Below, piece after piece: positions 1 to 8,176 of a DNA stretch of 64,000 nt (the stretch's first letter is position 1; every line of letters begins with the position of its first letter). The stretch is from Rhizobacter sp. OV335 (GTDB taxonomy: Bacteria > Pseudomonadota > Gammaproteobacteria > Burkholderiales > Burkholderiaceae_C). A program made the translations under genes and the position numbers. The stretch lies in assembly GCF_900142965.1 (NCBI RefSeq), contig NZ_FRCQ01000018.1, positions 1 to 64,000 on the forward strand, written 5' to 3'. The notes beneath the pieces were generated by a model. That model was not told the origin of the DNA. It worked only from the letters and a program-made list of their open reading frames with translations, and searched no databases.

Positions 1-127
1 GACTCATCGGCACTGTCTGACCACAACGAACGAAGTGAGTGGAGGGAGTTTGCCGATGCACCCCCGAAGCCGATCTTCTTCGTGGAGTCGGCCCCCGGGG
101 CCGACCACCCCGGCATGAGCCCCCACG
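1..127 (+). repeat. Structured dispersed repeat, copy A (5' part cut by window edge)
   Basis: This non-coding stretch matches, on the opposite strand, positions 57857-57968 at roughly 90% by eye. An 8-bp stem (5-12 with 51-58) closes a 38-nt loop (13-50) that contains ACGAACGAAGTGAGTGG. The loop is followed by the 3' arm of a longer stem (about 61-82) and then by a GC hairpin (87-95 with 97-105). The 5' partners of the outer stems would lie to the left of the window. No transposase or terminal repeat is visible, and the function is unknown. The reading of this as a structured element rests on comparison with the two complete copies near 57.8-58.4 kb. Confidence 0.8.
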
Positions 128-167
128 GCCCACCTCCAGCCGCACCACGCGCGCGACCAACGCCCCA

Positions 168-1244
168 TCACAACAGCAAAGACGGAAACGCATCCTCCAG
201 CCGATGCACCTCCCCCGCATGCCGCGCGTCATACCCCGGCAGCTGATTGGCCGCGGCCCGGAACTCCTCGCTGCTCAGCACCGCCATCAGCTGCAGCATC
301 GCCGGCGTGTCGAAGAACGCTTCGTCGCACAACAGAAAATACTGCTCCGTCGCCAGCGGAATGAAATCCAGCTCGAAACGCCGCGCCGCCGTCTCGACCC
401 CGAAGCCCGCATCGGCCATCCCGCTGGCCACGTAGGCCGCCACCGCCGCATGCGTGCGCTCCCACGGCGCATAACCGACCGGCCCTGCCGGATCGACCCC
501 CGACTGCTGCAGCAGCTGGTCCAGCAGCAGCCGCGTGCCCGACCCCGGATCCCGGCTGACGAAGCGCACATCCATGCGCGCCAGATCGGACACCCCCTGG
601 ATTCGCAACGGATTGCCACGCTGCAGCATCAGCCCCTGCCGCCGCGTGCTCACGTCGATCAGCATCTGCTCGCCCGGCCGCAACCACGGCCGGTAGTGCT
701 CGACACCCGCTGCCTCGAACTCGCCGTGCGGCACGTGCACGCCGGCCACATCGCATTGCCAGCTCGACATCGCCGACACCGCTTCGATCGCGGTGCAGTA
801 TTTCCATTCGAGCTGCATGCCGTCGGCCGCCAGCTGCTGCTGCAGGATCTCGATCGCGAACCCATGGCTCGCATGCAGCCGCAACACCGCCGGCGGCTCC
901 TGCATTGCCTGCGCGATCTCGGCCTCGAGCTCCGACGCGATCGATTCGAACAACGGCGTCAGCCGCGCCGCGATGCGGTGATCGGCCCACACCAGCTTCT
1001 CGCCCAAGGGCGCGAGCGTCGAATTGCGCCCCGGCGACATGCGCAGCAACGGCGCACCGAACAGCTCATGCCCCTCGCGCACCATCTGCCAGGCATGGCG
1101 ATACGACAACCCGCTCGATTCGCAGGCGCGCGCCAGGCTGCCGTGCTGCTGCACGAGACGCAGCAATTCGATGAGCCGCGGCATCAGCGTGCCGCTGCCT
1201 TCACGGGTCAGCGACCACTGAGGCCTGATGGTGACTTTATTCAC
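168..1244 (-). CDS. ModE-type HTH regulator with periplasmic-binding-protein-like domain
   Basis: This is a probable one-component transcription factor. The N-terminal part (about residues 1-85) resembles the winged helix of ModE/LysR proteins, with the typical 'LSYRHAWQ' recognition region and 'TPLGE' turn. The remainder looks like a PBP-type ligand-binding domain similar to those of molybdate or oxyanion sensors. It is divergent from the OFA transporter and formate dehydrogenase-like genes, so it probably controls them in response to molybdate or a carboxylate; that is inference from context. I prefer the GTG at 1244, because an AAGG lies about nine bases upstream and the protein then begins MNKVTIRP. 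An upstream in-frame ATG at 1274 has no ribosome binding site. Confidence 0.75.
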   Translation of the reverse strand: MNKVTIRPQWSLTREGSGTLMPRLIELLRLVQQHGSLARACESSGLSYRHAWQMVREGHELFGAPLLRMSPGRNSTLAPLGEKLVWADHRIAARLTPLFESIASELEAEIAQAMQEPPAVLRLHASHGFAIEILQQQLAADGMQLEWKYCTAIEAVSAMSSWQCDVAGVHVPHGEFEAAGVEHYRPWLRPGEQMLIDVSTRRQGLMLQRGNPLRIQGVSDLARMDVRFVSRDPGSGTRLLLDQLLQQSGVDPAGPVGYAPWERTHAAVAAYVASGMADAGFGVETAARRFELDFIPLATEQYFLLCDEAFFDTPAMLQLMAVLSSEEFRAAANQLPGYDARHAGEVHRLEDAFPSLLL

Positions 1245-1257
1245 GAAATACAGCCTT

Positions 1258-1283
1258 ATCGTTTTCCTGCCCATGTAAGCGAT
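1258..1283. promoter_or_regulatory. Possible ModE-like operator
   Basis: ATCG at 1258-1261 is mirrored by CGAT at 1280-1283, giving an imperfect 26-nt dyad just upstream of the GTG start of the divergent regulator. ModE operators have ATCG/CGAT ends with AT-rich inner halves; the inner halves here match only weakly. It is a candidate autoregulatory site, supported only by its ends and its position. Confidence 0.25.
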
Positions 1284-1434
1284 TGCTTGTTCACGGGCCT
1301 ATGTCCGCGGCATCATATTGCGGCCACGCCGACGCCTGCCTACAGTCGGGAGCTTGCGTGTCACTGCAGCATCAAGCCCCGTGCGAGCCCGGCGGGATCC
1401 TTGAATACCGATACTCACAAACCCGGGAGCAAGA

Positions 1435-3108
1435 ATGTCCACAACCACGGCGGATTCGACCTCATCCGCGCCAGCCCCTGCCGCTGGTCTGCTCGACAAA
1501 GAGCGCACCATCGCAGGCCCTGGCTTCAATCGTTGGCTCGTCCCACCGGCCGCCCTCGCGATCCACCTGTGCATCGGCATGGCCTATGGCTTCTCGGTGT
1601 TCTGGTTGCCATTGTCGAGGGCGCTGGGCATCAAGGAAGCCATCAAGTGCGGTCCTGAGGTCGGCTTCTTCGCCGAATTGTTCACCACCACCTGCGACTG
1701 GAAGGTCTCCACGCTCGGGTGGATGTACACCCTGTTCTTCGTGTTCCTCGGCTGCTCGGCGGCGCTGTGGGGCGGCTGGCTCGAACGGGCCGGTCCGCGC
1801 AAGGCCGGCGTCGTCAGCGCGCTCTGCTGGTGCGGCGGCATGCTGATCTCGGCACTGGGCATCCACCTGCACCAGTTCTGGCTGATGATCCTCGGCTCCG
1901 GCATCATCGGCGGCATCGGGCTCGGCCTCGGCTACATCTCGCCGGTGTCGACGCTGATCAAGTGGTTCCCCGACCGCCGCGGCATGGCCACCGGCATGGC
2001 CATCATGGGCTTCGGCGGCGGCGCGATGATCGGTTCGCCGCTCGCGGCCGAACTGATGAAGAACTTCGCATCGCCGACCGGCGTCGGCGTGATGCAGACC
2101 TTCATCGTGATGGCGCTGGTCTACTTCGTCTTCATGCTGGGCGGCGCCTTCGGCTACCGCGTGCCGCCGAGCGGCTGGAAGCCCGCAGGCTGGACCCCGC
2201 CGGTCGCGCAGACCGCCAACGCGATGATCACGCAGCGCCACGTGCACGTGAAGAAGGTCTGGGGCATTCCGCAGTTCTGGCTGGTCTGGCTGGTGCTGTG
2301 CATGAACGTCAGCGCCGGCATCGGCGTGATCGGCATGGCCAGCCCGATGCTCCAGGAAGTCTTCGGCGGCAGCCTGATCGGCGTGGCCAAGAAGATCGGC
2401 GAACTCGACACCGCGCAGAAGGCAGCGATCGCCGGCATCGCGGCCGGCTTCACCGCGCTGCTGAGCCTGTTCAACATCGGTGGCCGCTTCTTCTGGGCCA
2501 GCATCTCGGACAAGCTCGGCCGCAAGCTGACTTACACGATCTTCTTCGTGCTCGGCGGCGTGCTGTACGCCAGCCTGCCGGGCAGCGCAGGGGCCGGCAG
2601 CACGCTGCTGTTCGTCGGTGCGGTGTGCGTCATCCTGAGCATGTACGGCGGCGGCTTCGCGACAGTGCCGGCCTACCTGGCCGACCTGTTCGGCACGCAG
2701 ATGGTGGGCGCGATCCACGGCCGCCTGCTGACGGCCTGGGCCACGGCCGGCATCCTCGGCCCGGTGATCGTGAACTACATGCGCGACTACCAGCTCAGCC
2801 TGGGCATCCCGCGCGAGCAGGTCTACAACCAGACGATGTACATCCTGGTCGGCATGCTGGTGATCGGCCTGATCGCCAACCTGTCGATCCGTCCGGTGGC
2901 CGACAAGCACTTCATGAGCGACGAAGAGCTGGCCGAAGAGAAGCGCCTGGCACATGACCGCGCGGCGGCGTCCGACGTGGGCAGCGGCCCCGGCGCGGGC
3001 GGCACCACGCCGACCTTCATGGTCGCGCTGGCCTGGGCGGCGGTGGGCATCCCGCTGGCCTGGGGCGTCTACAAGACCTTGCTGACCGTCGGCAAGTTCT
3101 TCGCCTGA
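1435..3108 (+). CDS. OFA-family MFS transporter (oxalate/formate antiporter-like)
   Basis: This 557-residue inner-membrane protein of the major facilitator superfamily has about 12 hydrophobic helices. Diagnostic features are the 'WFPDRRGMATGMAIMGFGGG' loop typical of oxalate:formate antiporters, a hydrophilic insertion after the first helix, and an additional hydrophobic segment at the C-terminus (about 525-555). Family members exchange or import small carboxylates such as formate, oxalate or pyruvate. GGAG lies six bases before the ATG. The gene is followed by a formate dehydrogenase-like oxidoreductase and fdhD, which suggests that it supplies formate or oxalate to that pathway. The substrate cannot be read from the sequence alone. 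Confidence 0.88.
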   Translation: MSTTTADSTSSAPAPAAGLLDKERTIAGPGFNRWLVPPAALAIHLCIGMAYGFSVFWLPLSRALGIKEAIKCGPEVGFFAELFTTTCDWKVSTLGWMYTLFFVFLGCSAALWGGWLERAGPRKAGVVSALCWCGGMLISALGIHLHQFWLMILGSGIIGGIGLGLGYISPVSTLIKWFPDRRGMATGMAIMGFGGGAMIGSPLAAELMKNFASPTGVGVMQTFIVMALVYFVFMLGGAFGYRVPPSGWKPAGWTPPVAQTANAMITQRHVHVKKVWGIPQFWLVWLVLCMNVSAGIGVIGMASPMLQEVFGGSLIGVAKKIGELDTAQKAAIAGIAAGFTALLSLFNIGGRFFWASISDKLGRKLTYTIFFVLGGVLYASLPGSAGAGSTLLFVGAVCVILSMYGGGFATVPAYLADLFGTQMVGAIHGRLLTAWATAGILGPVIVNYMRDYQLSLGIPREQVYNQTMYILVGMLVIGLIANLSIRPVADKHFMSDEELAEEKRLAHDRAAASDVGSGPGAGGTTPTFMVALAWAAVGIPLAWGVYKTLLTVGKFFA

Positions 3109-3120
3109 AGCTGTAGAAAC

Positions 3121-3154
3121 AACCCGCCACGCCGATATATCGGCGTGGTGGGTT
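3121..3154 (+). terminator. Perfect stem-loop between transporter and oxidoreductase genes
   Basis: CCACGCCGA pairs with TCGGCGTGG around a TATA loop, and the stem is extended by AACCC/GGGTT on the outside. No T-run follows, so it may act as a weak terminator, a processing site or an mRNA stabiliser that sets different levels of the transporter and oxidoreductase genes. Confidence 0.5.
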
Positions 3155-3186
3155 CGGTGTGCGCAATTGGGAGCGTTTGAGAAAAA

Positions 3187-5541
3187 ATGGCAGAGCAGAA
3201 GATCGAGTTCTACAAGGGTCCGGCCGGTGGCTGGGGCGCGCTGAAGAGCGTCGCGCGCCAGCTGCTGCAGCACGGCATCGCGGCCAAGGGCGCGAAGACG
3301 ATGCTGTCGGCCAACCAGCCGGACGGTTTCGACTGCCCCGGCTGCGCGTGGCCCGACCGCGACCATGCCTCGACCTTCGAGTTCTGCGAGAACGGCGTGA
3401 AGGCCGTGGCCGCCGAGGCCACGTCCAAGCGCGCGACGCCCGCGGTGCTGGGCGCGCACACCGTTTCGTGGTTTGCCGAGCAATCCGATTTCTTCCTCGA
3501 AGACCTGGGCCGCATCACGCACCCGATGGTGTATGACGCGGCCTCCGACCGCTACCAGGCGATCGACTGGGACCAGGCGTTCGCGATGATCGCGCGCGAG
3601 CTGCGCGCGCTGCCGGACCCGAACCAGGCGATCTTCTACACCTCCGGCCGCACCTCCAACGAGGCGGCCTTCCTCTACCAGCTGTTCGTGCGCGAGTACG
3701 GCACGAACAACTTCCCCGACTGCTCGAACATGTGCCACGAGCCGAGCGGCTCGGGCCTGCGCCCGACCATCGGCGTCGGCAAGGGCACGGTCACGCTCGA
3801 CGACTTCGAGCTGGCCGACGCGATTCTCATCTTCGGCCAGAACCCCGGCACCAACCACCCGCGCATGCTCGGCGAGCTGCGCCAGGCGTCGAAGCGCGGC
3901 GCGAAGATCGTCAGCTTCAACCCGCTGCGCGAACGCGGCCTGGAGCGCTTCGCCGACCCGCAGAGCGCGCTCGAGATGACCACGCTCGGCTCGACGCCGA
4001 TCAGCTCGCACTACTTCCAGCTGCGCATCGGCGGCGATCTCGCGCTCGTCAAGGGCATGTGCAAGCACGTGTTCGAGCTGGACGACCGCGCGCAGCGCGA
4101 CGGCGCCGCCCGCGTGCTCGACCTGGCCTTCATCGCCGAGCACACGCATGGCTTCGAGGCCTTCGAGGCCGACACCCGCGCCGAGAGCTGGGAAACGATC
4201 GAGGCCGAATCCGGCCTCACCGAAGCGCAGATCCGCCAGGCCGGCGACCTGTACGCCGGCGCCGGCCGCGTGATCGCCTGCTGGGGCATGGGCATCACCC
4301 AGCACCAGCATTCGGTCGCGACGATCCAGATGATCACCAACCTGCTGCTGATGCGCGGCAACCTGGGCCGCCCCGGTGCCGGCGCCTGCCCGGTGCGCGG
4401 CCACAGCAACGTGCAGGGCGACCGCACGATGGGCATCTACGAGAAGCCGGCGCCGGCCTTCCTCGACCGGCTGGGCGAGGTGTTCGATTTCGAGCCGCCG
4501 CGCGCCGACGGCTTCGACACCGTGGCCGCGATCGAGGCGATGCTCGACGGCCGCGGCAAGGTGTTCTTCGCGATGGGTGGCAACTTCGCGTCAGCCACGC
4601 CCGACACCCATGCCACCTGGAAGGCGCTGCGCCGCTGCGAGCTGACGGTGCACGTCGCGACCAAGTTCAACCGCAGCCACGTGATCCACGGCCGCCAGGC
4701 GCTGCTGCTGCCCTGCCTGGGCCGCACCGAAGTCGACCTGCAGGCCGCCGGCGCGCAGGGCGTGACGGTCGAAGACTCGATGAGCATGGTGCACCTGTCG
4801 TCCGGTCTGAACGCGCCGGCCTCGCCGAGGCTGCTGTCCGAACCGGCGATCGTCGCGCGGCTCGCCGCCGCCACGCTGCCGGCCAGCAAGACGCCTTGGA
4901 TGTGGCTGGTCGAGGACTACAGCCGCATCCGCGACAAGATCGAGGCGGTGTTCGACGACTTCGCCGGCTTCAACGAGAAGATCAAGAAGCCGGGCGGCTT
5001 CCGGCTGCGCAACACCGCGTCGGAACGCGTGTGGGTCACCGCATCGAACAAGGCGCAGTTCAGCGCCCACCCGGTGCCGCGCGACACCGCCGTGCACCGC
5101 GCTCGCAAGCAGACCGATGCGGTTGTGCTGACGCTGGCCACGGTGCGCTCGCACGACCAGTACAACACCACGATCTACGGCATGGACGACCGCTACCGCG
5201 GCGTCTACGGGCACCGCCGCGTGGTCTTCATCAACCGCGACGACCTGAAAGAGATCGGCATGAAGGCCGGCGACTGGGTCGACATCACCAGCGTCTACTT
5301 CGGCGACGACGGCAACGACGAACGCCGCACCGCCGAGAAGTTCCTGCTGGTCGAGTACGACATCCCGCGCGGCTGCATCGCGAGCTACTACCCCGAGACG
5401 AACTCGCTGGTGCCGCTGCAGAGCTTCGCGATCGGCGCCCGCACGCCGACCTCGAAGTCGATTCCGGTGGTGCTGACGCTGCGACCGCTGGATTCACCGG
5501 TCACGAAGGCGCGCGATGTCGCCGACACCGCTGTCGCCTGA
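3187..5541 (+). CDS. FdhF/YdeP-family molybdopterin oxidoreductase (formate dehydrogenase-like)
   Basis: This 784-residue cytoplasmic enzyme contains the molybdopterin oxidoreductase domain (about 90-500) and the dinucleotide-binding C-terminal domain (about 640-760). The N-terminus has C50 and C53 ('DCPGC') and C67 ('EFCENG'), which may hold an iron-sulfur cluster typical of the YdeP subgroup. Cys183 in 'SNMCHEPSG' occupies the molybdenum-ligand position that is selenocysteine in E. coli FdhF. No signal peptide is present. YdeP-like enzymes are poorly characterised. The adjacent OFA transporter and FdhD chaperone support formate oxidation or a related two-electron reaction, and the electron partner is not encoded here. 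The gene overlaps the next one by 26 nt, indicating co-expression. Confidence 0.88.
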   Translation: MAEQKIEFYKGPAGGWGALKSVARQLLQHGIAAKGAKTMLSANQPDGFDCPGCAWPDRDHASTFEFCENGVKAVAAEATSKRATPAVLGAHTVSWFAEQSDFFLEDLGRITHPMVYDAASDRYQAIDWDQAFAMIARELRALPDPNQAIFYTSGRTSNEAAFLYQLFVREYGTNNFPDCSNMCHEPSGSGLRPTIGVGKGTVTLDDFELADAILIFGQNPGTNHPRMLGELRQASKRGAKIVSFNPLRERGLERFADPQSALEMTTLGSTPISSHYFQLRIGGDLALVKGMCKHVFELDDRAQRDGAARVLDLAFIAEHTHGFEAFEADTRAESWETIEAESGLTEAQIRQAGDLYAGAGRVIACWGMGITQHQHSVATIQMITNLLLMRGNLGRPGAGACPVRGHSNVQGDRTMGIYEKPAPAFLDRLGEVFDFEPPRADGFDTVAAIEAMLDGRGKVFFAMGGNFASATPDTHATWKALRRCELTVHVATKFNRSHVIHGRQALLLPCLGRTEVDLQAAGAQGVTVEDSMSMVHLSSGLNAPASPRLLSEPAIVARLAAATLPASKTPWMWLVEDYSRIRDKIEAVFDDFAGFNEKIKKPGGFRLRNTASERVWVTASNKAQFSAHPVPRDTAVHRARKQTDAVVLTLATVRSHDQYNTTIYGMDDRYRGVYGHRRVVFINRDDLKEIGMKAGDWVDITSVYFGDDGNDERRTAEKFLLVEYDIPRGCIASYYPETNSLVPLQSFAIGARTPTSKSIPVVLTLRPLDSPVTKARDVADTAVA

Positions 5542-5803
5542 AGGGCCTGACGACGAACCCGCGCCGATCGAGGCGCGTGCGCTGCAGGAATTGCTCGTGC
5601 TCGACGAAGACGGCAGCGGCGTCTCGCTGACGCGACTGGCCAAGCGGCTGGAGGTGCGCGTCAGCGTGCTGATCCGCCTCTACACGCAGATGAGCGATGC
5701 CCGCATCGGCGACGCGGTCGGCCCCGGCTGGGTGCGCCTGCAGGTCGACGAGGCCGGACAATGGCGGGCCTTCGCGACCGACGCCGCACGGCGCCTGACA
5801 TGA
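5516..5803 (+). CDS. Small conserved protein of the formate dehydrogenase operon
   Basis: This 95-residue, mostly helical acidic protein has no signal peptide or membrane segment. The stretch around residues 40-60 ('VSLTRLAKRLEVRVSVLIRL') looks like a helix-turn-helix and could bind DNA or act as a small adaptor. Its start lies inside the 3' end of the oxidoreductase gene (26-nt overlap), and its stop overlaps the fdhD start as ATGA, so translation of the three is probably coupled. No function is known to me. Position suggests a role in maturation or regulation of the oxidoreductase. Confidence 0.75.
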   Translation: MSPTPLSPEGPDDEPAPIEARALQELLVLDEDGSGVSLTRLAKRLEVRVSVLIRLYTQMSDARIGDAVGPGWVRLQVDEAGQWRAFATDAARRLT

Positions 5804-6648
5804 GCCTGCCCATCCCGCATCCCGACCCCGACACCTGCGACCTGCCCGACAGCCTGCCGCCCACCGAGGCGCTCTCGGTGCTGCGCCACGTCGGCGCGGT
5901 GGCCAGCGAGCGGCGCGACAACGTGGCGGTGGAGTCGCCGGTGGCGCTGGTCTTCAACGGCCTGTCGCATGCGGTGATGATGGCCACGCCGACCGACCTG
6001 GAGGCCTTCGGGCTCGGCTTCGCGTTGTCCGAAGGGCTGATCGCCAGCCGCGACGAATGCCGCGACATCGAGGTGATGGCGCATGCGCGCGGCTGCGAGG
6101 TGCACCTGACGGTGTCGGCGCGCGCGTTCGCCGCGCTGAAAGACCGCAAGCGCTCGCTCGAAGGCCGCACCGGCTGCGGCCTGTGCGGCATCGACAGCCT
6201 CGCGCAGCTCGACCTGATGCCCACCGAACGCCTCCCCGACCACGCGCTGATCCCGGCCGACGTGGTGCTGCGCGCATTCGGCGCGCTGCCGGCCCGGCAG
6301 GCGCTGAACGCCGTGACCGGCGCCTGCCATGCGGCCGGCTGGGCCACGCCGGCGGGCGAACTGCTCGACGTGACCGAAGACGTCGGCCGCCACAACGCGC
6401 TCGACAAGCTGCTCGGCCGGCGCGCGCTGGCGGGGCGGATCGGCGAGCCCGGCTTCGTCGTGATGTCGAGCCGCGCGAGCTACGAGCTGGTGCGCAAGTG
6501 CGCACGGCTGCAGGTCGGCACGCTGGCCGCGATCTCGGCGCCGACCTCGCTCGCGGTCGACATCGCGCGGCAGTCGGGCCTGCAGCTGTACGGCTTCTGC
6601 CGCGGCGAGCAGGCGGTCGACTACACCGCGCTCGCACCGCTCAGCTGA
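5800..6648 (+). CDS. fdhD: FdhD, sulfurtransferase for formate dehydrogenase activation
   Basis: This is a 282-residue cytoplasmic protein of the FdhD family, which passes sulfur from a cysteine desulfurase to the molybdopterin cofactor of formate dehydrogenases. The conserved 'GCGLCG' loop supplies C126 and C129, the pair matching the essential cysteines of E. coli FdhD. Other family signatures are 'TEDVGRHNALDK' and 'SSRASYELV'. The start at 5800 is chosen because it forms an ATGA overlap with the upstream stop; an in-frame ATG at 5761 would lie inside the previous gene. It serves the YdeP-like enzyme of the same operon. Confidence 0.95.
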   Translation: MSLPIPHPDPDTCDLPDSLPPTEALSVLRHVGAVASERRDNVAVESPVALVFNGLSHAVMMATPTDLEAFGLGFALSEGLIASRDECRDIEVMAHARGCEVHLTVSARAFAALKDRKRSLEGRTGCGLCGIDSLAQLDLMPTERLPDHALIPADVVLRAFGALPARQALNAVTGACHAAGWATPAGELLDVTEDVGRHNALDKLLGRRALAGRIGEPGFVVMSSRASYELVRKCARLQVGTLAAISAPTSLAVDIARQSGLQLYGFCRGEQAVDYTALAPLS

Positions 6649-6754
6649 CAGCCCCTGACATCGACAAACTGGGGGGTTCGATTTCCGCGAACTTGGGGAT
6701 GCCGTGAACGCGGCGTGAAGGCACGCTGTCGTTGCTGCCTCACCAGGACCCCCC

Positions 6755-8173
6755 ATGCCCCCGCCGGTCGTCGACCTGAGCAAGACCCTCTCGCTGGCCA
6801 CGATCACCGCCGCCGAGCGCACGCTGCTGGCGCAGCTGCAGGGCAACCTGCTGAAGGGCCACGGCCGGCCGCACGCGGCGCACCTGCTGCTGCGCTTCCG
6901 GCAGGCACCTGCCGGGCGCGCCTTGCTGCGCGGGCTGCTGCCGCAGCTCAGCCGCGCCGATGTGCAGCTCGCCGATGCCGGGCGCGTGCGTGCCGCGCGC
7001 GCGGCCGGCACGCCGCTGCAGACGCCACCCTTCGTCGCGTGCCTGCTGTCGGCGAGCGGCTACCGTGCGCTGCAGGTGCCGCGCGAACGCTGGCCGTCGG
7101 ACCCGGCCTTCACCGAAGGCCTGAAGGACCGGCAGCCGATGCTGCGCGACCCCGACCACGCCGGTTGGGAGCCGGCGTGGCGCGGCGAGGTGCATGCGCT
7201 GGTGCAGCTGGCCGGCGATGCGCCGCAGGTCGACGCGCAGCTCGCCGCCTGGACGGCCGCGCTGCCGGACGGTGTCGAGCTGCTCGGCATCGAGCACGCC
7301 CGCACCTGGCGCAACGCGCGCGGCGAGGGCCTCGAGCATTTCGGCTTCGTCTCTGGCCTCAGCCAGCCCTTGATGATCGAGGAGGACCTCGCCCGCGACG
7401 CATTGCGCCGCGGGGACAGCCAGCGATGGTCGCCGCGCTTCCCGCTGGGCCAGGTGCTGGTGCGCGACCCGTCGGTCGACGACCCTGCGGCGCACGGCTC
7501 GTACGTGGTCTGCCGCAAGCTCGAGCAGAACGTGCACGCCTTCCGGCAGGCCGAGGCCGCGCTGGCGCGCGGGCTGCGCAAGCTCGGCGCGGCGGCCGAT
7601 GCGGCGCTGGCCGGCGCGATGCTGGTGGGCCGCTTCGCCGACGGCACGCCGCTCGCGCTGCAGGGCCACGACGGGCTGGCGCCGCCGCAGGCCGGCGATT
7701 TCGACTACGCCGACGATCCGCAGGGGCTGCGCTGCCCGTTCCATGCGCACATCCGCAAGACCAACCCGCGTGGCGACACGGTGCGCGAATTCGGCATCGA
7801 CGCCGCGGCCGAGCGCGCGCGGCTGATGGCACGCCGCAGCATGCCGTATGGCGAGCGGCGGCAGGATGCGCAGATGCGCTTCAGCGATGCGCCGTCGCAT
7901 GGCGTGGGGCTGCTGTTCATGGCCTGCCAGGCGAGCATCGTCGAGCAGTTCGAGTTCTCGCAGGCGAACCGGGCCAACGACGAGGGCTTCGTGCTCGGCC
8001 ACACCGGCATCGACCCGCTGGCCGGCCAGGGCGGCGCGGTGAAGCACCGGCACCACGCCGGCTGGGGCGATGCGCAGGCGCCGACGCTGGCACAGCGCAT
8101 GTCGGGCTTCGTGACGCTGAAAGGCGGGGAGTATTTCTTCGCGCCGTCGCTGGCGTTTTTTGCAGGCTTGTAG
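6755..8173 (+). CDS. DyP-type peroxidase family protein
   Basis: This 472-residue heme-peroxidase-like protein shows DyP landmarks in its C-terminal half: 'CPFHAHIRKTNPRG', with the candidate proximal histidine in HAHIRK, and 'GLLFMACQASIVEQFEF'. The distal motif GxxDG, whose aspartate helps cleave hydrogen peroxide, reads GFVSG at 197-201, so Ser200 stands where Asp is expected. No signal peptide is visible. It may use another distal residue or have lost peroxidase activity. It converges with the SenA-like gene with only three bases between stops, so the pair is not an operon. Confidence 0.85.
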   Translation: MPPPVVDLSKTLSLATITAAERTLLAQLQGNLLKGHGRPHAAHLLLRFRQAPAGRALLRGLLPQLSRADVQLADAGRVRAARAAGTPLQTPPFVACLLSASGYRALQVPRERWPSDPAFTEGLKDRQPMLRDPDHAGWEPAWRGEVHALVQLAGDAPQVDAQLAAWTAALPDGVELLGIEHARTWRNARGEGLEHFGFVSGLSQPLMIEEDLARDALRRGDSQRWSPRFPLGQVLVRDPSVDDPAAHGSYVVCRKLEQNVHAFRQAEAALARGLRKLGAAADAALAGAMLVGRFADGTPLALQGHDGLAPPQAGDFDYADDPQGLRCPFHAHIRKTNPRGDTVREFGIDAAAERARLMARRSMPYGERRQDAQMRFSDAPSHGVGLLFMACQASIVEQFEFSQANRANDEGFVLGHTGIDPLAGQGGAVKHRHHAGWGDAQAPTLAQRMSGFVTLKGGEYFFAPSLAFFAGL

Positions 8174-8176
8174 GTT

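Noticed and set aside
1462-4404. 980-codon minus-strand frame opposite the OFA transporter and YdeP-like genes
   Set aside because: Composition (His/Arg/Ala/Gln-rich) and lack of motifs mark it as the complement of high-GC coding sequence.
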